Under the pieces are notes generated by a model, which had not been told where the DNA came from, did not search any database, and saw nothing but the letters and a program-made list of their open reading frames with translations. From assembly GCA_031769625.1 (NCBI GenBank), contig JAUIMM010000115.1, positions 13,872,501-13,936,500 of the forward strand: a stretch of DNA of 64,000 bases. The letters run 5' to 3'. This document shows positions 58,940 to 64,000 of this stretch, piece by piece. The translations under genes were made by a program, and so were the position numbers. The DNA comes from Taudactylus pleione. Taxonomy: Eukaryota; Chordata; Amphibia; Anura; Myobatrachidae. The stretch's first letter is position 1. Every line of letters begins with the position of its first letter.

Positions 58940-61900
58940 ATACGTGCGGCTAAAGCGCTCACAAACACAGAAAATATTTTTTTTATTTTTGCTGGAGAGT
59001 AGTGCACTTTGTGGGTAACACCACCCTTTAAGAAATGAGCCAGCCGGCTCTTTACTTATGGGACACAGGCGCACGCTTGGCGCTGCTCCTTTGTTGATGC
59101 ACGTGCAGCCACAGTGCACACAATTCACAAACACAGAAAATATTTTTTTATTTGGTTTGGAGTGTACTTTGGGGGTTACAGCACCCTTTAACGGTCAAGC
59201 CTGCCGGCCCTTTACTTATGACACAGGCGCACGCTTGGCACTACATTGTTGATGCACGTGCGGCTACTGCGCACACAATTCACAAACACAGAAAAAATAT
59301 TTTGTTATTTGGTTTGGAGTGTACTTTGGGGGTTACAGCACCCTTTAACAGTCAAGCCAGCCGGCCCTTTACTTATGACACAGGCGCACGCTTGGCACTA
59401 CTTTGTTGATGCACGTGCGGCTACTGCGCACACAATTCACAAACACAGAAAATATTTTTTTCTTTGGTTTGGACTGGAGTGTACTTTGGGGGTTACAGCA
59501 CCCTTTAACGGTCAAGCCAGCCGGTCCTTTACTTATGACACAGGCGCACGCTTGGCAATACTTTGTTGATGCACGTGCGGCTACTGCGCACACAAATCAC
59601 AAACACAGAAAAAATATTTTGTTATTTGGTTTGGAGTGTACTTTGGGGGTTACAGCACCCTTTGATGGTCAAGCCAGCTGGCCCTTTACTTATGACACAG
59701 GCGCACGCTTGGCACTACTTTGTTGATGCACGTGCGCTACTGCGCACACAATTCACAAACACAGAAAATATTTTTATTTTGGTTTGGACTGGAGTGTACT
59801 TTGGGGGTTACAGCACCCTTTAACGGTCAAGCCAGCCGGCCCTTTACTTATGACACAGGCGCACGCTTGGCACTACTTTGTTGATGCAGGTGCGGCTACT
59901 GCGCACACAATTCACAAACACAGAAAATATATATTTTTTTGGTTTGGAGTGTACTTTGGGGGTTACAGCACCCTTTAATGGTCAAGCCAGCTGGCCCTTT
60001 ACTTATGACACAGGCGCACGCTTGGCACTACTTTGTTGATGCACTTGAGGCTACTGCGCACACAATTCACAAACACAGAAAAAATATTTTGTTATTTGGT
60101 TTGGAGTGTAATTTGGGGGTTACAGCACCCTTTAACGGTCAAGCCAGCCGGCCCTTTACTTATGACACAGGCGCACGCTTGGCACTACTTTGTTGATGCA
60201 CGTGCGGCTACTGCGCACACAATTCACAAACACAGAAAATATTTTTTTTTTTGGTTTGGACTGGAGTGTACTTGGGGGTTACAGCACCCTTTAACGGTCT
60301 AGCCTGCCGGCCCTTTACTTATGACACAGGCGCACGCTTGGCACTACTTTGTTGATGCACGTGCGGCTACTGCGCACACAATTCACAAACACAGAAAAAA
60401 TAAATTGTTATTTGTTTTGGAGAGTACTTTGGGGGTTACAGCACCCATTGACGGTCAAGCCAGCCGGCCCTTTACTTATGACACAGGCGCACGCTTGGCA
60501 CTACTTTGTTGATACACGTGCGGCTACTGCGCACACAATTCACAAACACAGAAAATATATATTTTTTTGGTTTGGAGTGTACTTTGGGGGTTACAGCACC
60601 CTTTAACGGTCAAGCCTGCCGGCCCTTTACTTATGACACAGGCGCACGCTTGGCACTACTTTGTTGATGCACGTGCGGCTACTGCGCACACAATTCACAA
60701 ACACAGAAAAAATATTTTGTTATTTGGTTTGGAGTGTACTTTGGGGGATACAGCACCCTTTAACAGTCAAGCCAGGTGGCCCATTACTTATGACACAGGC
60801 GCACGCTTGGCACAACTTTGTTGATGCACGTCCGGCTACTGCGCACACAATTCACAAACACAGAAAATATTTTTTTCTTTGGTTTGGACTGGAGTGTACT
60901 TTGGGGGTTACAGCACCCTTTAACGGTCAAGCCAGCTGGCCCTTTACTTATGACACAGGCGCACGCTTGGCAATACTTTGTTGATGCATGCGCGGCTACT
61001 GCGCACACAATTCACAAACACAGAAAAAATATTTTGTTATTTGGTTTGGAGTGTACTTTGGGGGTTACAGCACCCTTTGACGGTCAAGCCAGCTGGCCCT
61101 TTACTTATGACACAGGCGCACGCTTGGCACTACTTTGTTGAAGCACGTGCGCTACTGCGCACACAATTCACAAACACAGAAAATATTTTTATTTTGGTTT
61201 GGACTGGAGTGTACTTTGGGGGTTACAGCACCCTTTAACAGTCAAGCCAGCCGGCCCTTTACTTATGACACAGGCGCACGCTTGGCACTACTTTGTTGAT
61301 GCAGGTGCGGCTACTGCGCACACAATTCACAAACACAGAAAATATATATTTTTTTGGTTTGGAGTGTACTTTGGGGGTTACAGCACCCTTTAATGGTCAA
61401 GCCAGCCAGCCATTTACTTATGACACAGGCGCACGCTTGGCACTACTTTGTTGATGCACGTGCGGCTACTGCGCACACAATTCACAAACACAGAAAAAAT
61501 ATTTTGTTATTTGGTTTGGAGTGTACTTTGGGGGTTACAGCACCTTTTAACGGTCAAGCCAGCCGGCCCTTTACTTATGACACAGGCGCACGCTTGGCAC
61601 TACTTTTGTTGATGCACGTGCGGCTTCTGCGCACACAATTCACAAACACAGAAAAAATATTTTGTTATTTGGTTTGGAGAGAACTTTGGGGGTTACAGCA
61701 CCCATTGACGGTCAAGCCAGCCGGCCCTTTACTTATGACACAGGCGCACGCTTGGCACTACTTTGTTGATGCACGTGCGGCTACTGCGCACACAATTCAC
61801 AAACACAGAAAATATTTTTTTTTTTGGTTTGGACTGGAGTGTACTTTTGGGGTTACAGCACCCTTTAAAGGTCAAGCCAGCTGGCCCTTTACTTATGACA

Positions 61901-64000
61901 CAGGCGCACGCTTGGCACTACTTTGTTGATGCACGTGCGGCTACTGCGCACACTATTCACAAACACAGAAAATATATATTTTTTTGGTTTGGAATGTACT
62001 TTGGGGGTTACAGCACCCTTTAATGGTCAAGCCAGCCGGCCCTTTACTTATGACACAGGCGCACGCTTGGCACTACTTTGTTGATGTACGTGCGGCTACT
62101 GCGCACACAATTCACAAACACAGAAAAAATATTTTGTTATTTGGTTTGGAGTGTACTTTGGGGGTTACAGCACCCTTTTATGGTCAAGCCAGCCGGCCCT
62201 TTACTTATGACACAGGCGCACGCTTGGCACTACTTTGTTGATGCACGTGCGGCTACTGCGCACACAATTCACAAACACAGAAAATATATATTTTTTTGGT
62301 TTGGAGTGTACTTTGGGAGTTACATCACCCTATAACGGTCAAGCCAGCCGGCCCTTTACTTATGACACAGGCGCACGCTTGGCACTACTTTGTTGATGCA
62401 CGTGCGGCTACTGCGCACACAATTCACAAACACAGAAAAAATATTTTGTTATTTGGTTTGGAGTGTACTTTGGGGGTTACAGCACCCTTTAACGGTCAAG
62501 CCAGCCGGCCCATTACTTATGACACAGGCGCATGCTTGGCACTACTTTGTTGATGCACGTGCGGCTACTGCGCACACAATTCACAAACACAGAAAAAATA
62601 TTTTGTTATTTGGTTTGGAGAGTACTTTGGGGGTTACAGCACCCATTGATGGTCAAGCCAGCCAGCCCTTTACTTATGACACAGGCGCACGCTTGGCACT
62701 ACTTTGTTGATGCACGTGCGGCTACTGCGCACACAATTCACAAACACAGAAAATATTTTTTTTTTTGGTTTGGACTGGAGTGTACTTTTGGGGTTACAGC
62801 ACCCTTTAATGGTCAAGCCAGCTGGCCCTTTACTTATGACACAGGCGCACGCTTGGCACTACTTTGTTGATGCACGTGCGGCTACTGCGCACACAATTCA
62901 CAAACACAGAAAATATATATTTTTTTGGTTTGGAATGTACTTTGGGGGTTACAGCACCCTTTAATGGTCAAGCCAGCTGGCCCTTTACTTATGACACAGG
63001 CGCACGCTTGGCACTACTTTGTTGATGCACGTGCGGCTACTGCGCACACAATTCACAAACACAGAAAAAATATTTTGTTATTTGGTTTGGAGTGTAATTT
63101 GGGGGTTACAGCACCCTTAACGGTCAAGCCAGCTGGCCCTTTACTTATGACACAGGCGCACGCTTGGCACTATTTTGTTGATGCACGTGCGGCTACTGCG
63201 CACACAATTCACAAACACAGAAAATATTTTTTTGGTTTGGAGTGTACTTTGGGGGTTACATCACCCTTTAACTGTCAAGCCAGCCGGCCCTTTACTTATG
63301 ACACAGGCGCACCCTTGGCACTACTTTGTTGATGCACGTGCGGAAACTGCGCACACAATTCACAAACACAGAAAAAATATTTTGTTATTTGGATTGGAGT
63401 GTACTTTGGGGGTTACAGCACCCTTTAACGGTCAAGCCAGCTGGCCCTTTACTTATGACACAGGCGCACGCTTGGCAATACTTTGTTGATGCAGGTGCGG
63501 CTACTGCGCACACAATTCACAAACACAGAAAATATATATTTTTTTGGTTTGGAGTGTACTTTGGGGGTTACAGCACCCTTTAATGGTCAAGCCAGCTGGC
63601 CCTTTACTTATGACACAGGCGCACGCTTGGCACTACTTTGTTGATGCACTTGCGGCTACTGCGCACACAATTCACAAACACAGAAAAAATATTTTGTTAT
63701 TTGGTTTGGAGTGTAATTTGGGGGATACAGCACCATTTAACGGTCAAGCCAGCCGGCCCTTTACTTATGACACAGGCGCACGCTTGGCACTACTTTGTTG
63801 ATGCACGTGCGGCTACTGCGCACACAATTCACAAACACAGAATATATATTTTTTTTTGGTTTGGACTGGAGTGTACATTGGGGGTTACAGCACCCTTTAA
63901 CGGTCAAGCCTGCCGGCCCTTTACTTATGACACAGGCGCACGCTTGGCACTACTTTGTTGATGCACGTGCGGCTACTGCGCACACAATTCACAAACACAG
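58940..64000. repeat. 155-160-bp tandem array in hAT copy 2
   Basis: More than 30 units related to the 160-bp unit of copy 1, but with variable T-rich linkers (ATTTTGTTATTTGG, ATATATTTTTTTGG and others), so the spacing is about 155-160. The array continues past the window end. Unit variants recur 1,415 bases apart in the left part. All short reading frames are by-products. Confidence 0.95.

Larger units (their letters stand above)
56013..64000 (-). mobile_element. hAT transposon, copy 2 (runs past the window)
   Basis: It starts TATGGGTGTGCACCGG and is nearly identical to the first 2.3 kb of copy 1 up to 57050. The middle of the transposase gene is replaced by a 139-bp array. A short N-terminal piece of the gene remains (58590-58922), and a second array then fills the rest of the window. 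The left flanking octamer is ATCCAAAG (56005-56012); the other copy of it should follow the right end outside the window. Confidence 0.93.

Noticed and set aside
58940..64000. Regular array considered as a CRISPR array
   Set aside because: The whole unit is repeated with no unique spacers, and the context is a eukaryotic hAT transposon.

Overview
The window looks like repeat-rich vertebrate nuclear DNA, most likely from a frog or other amphibian. The basis is the mixture of element types: chromodomain Ty3/Gypsy retrotransposons, an L1/Tx1-like LINE, hAT, Tc1 and PIF/Harbinger DNA transposons, and small inverted-repeat elements whose ends begin GGGCCTGATTCAG, GGGGGAGATGTATCA and AGTGGTTCC. The species assignment is inference. 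I see no confident host gene; one possible terminal exon (about 36.6-36.9 kb, minus strand) is the only candidate.

Layout. 1-9.3 kb: two long hairpin (foldback) elements, a solo LTR inside the second one, a probable second LTR (5.9-7.2 kb), and several Harbinger-type MITEs. 9.3-12.5 kb: AT-rich unclassified DNA with one MITE. 12.5-33.7 kb: a minisatellite split by one minus-strand Ty3/Gypsy chromovirus. Its outer ends (13010 and 33691) carry the same 5-bp target duplication CACTG, although they lie 20.7 kb apart because other elements have accumulated between them: a LINE (19.56-24.56 kb) that itself holds a solo LTR and a MITE, then a full-length 7.5-kb hAT transposon (24738-32254, 8-bp duplication CTTTAGAC). 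33.7-45.3 kb: mostly unclassified DNA with MITEs, a third and degenerate hAT copy (41474-42715) and a decayed coding relic (42.8-43.25 kb). 45.5-52.4 kb: a plus-strand Gypsy 5' half fused tail to tail to a minus-strand Gypsy pol fragment, followed by LTR-like DNA that holds a Tc1 element. 52.458-56.012 kb: a Harbinger element with an apparently intact three-exon MYB-like gene and a HARBI1-type nuclease gene. The nuclease gene is cut by a second hAT copy (56013 to beyond 64000).

The most unusual structure is in the hAT family. All three copies carry tandem repeats at the same place, between the right terminus (which holds a TATA box pointing inward) and the transposase start. Copy 1 has about 20 units of exactly 160 bp arranged in a 1,280-bp (8-unit) higher-order repeat. 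Copy 2 has about 5 kb of related 155-160-bp units with evidence of a 1,415-bp higher-order repeat, plus a second array of exact 139-bp units that replaces the middle of its transposase gene. Copy 3 has a different array of about 95 bp. A DNA transposon family thus appears to seed satellite-like arrays independently at each locus.

The Harbinger element shares its terminal sequence (GGCCCTCATTCAG) with at least eight MITEs in the window, so it is a plausible source of the enzymes that moved them.
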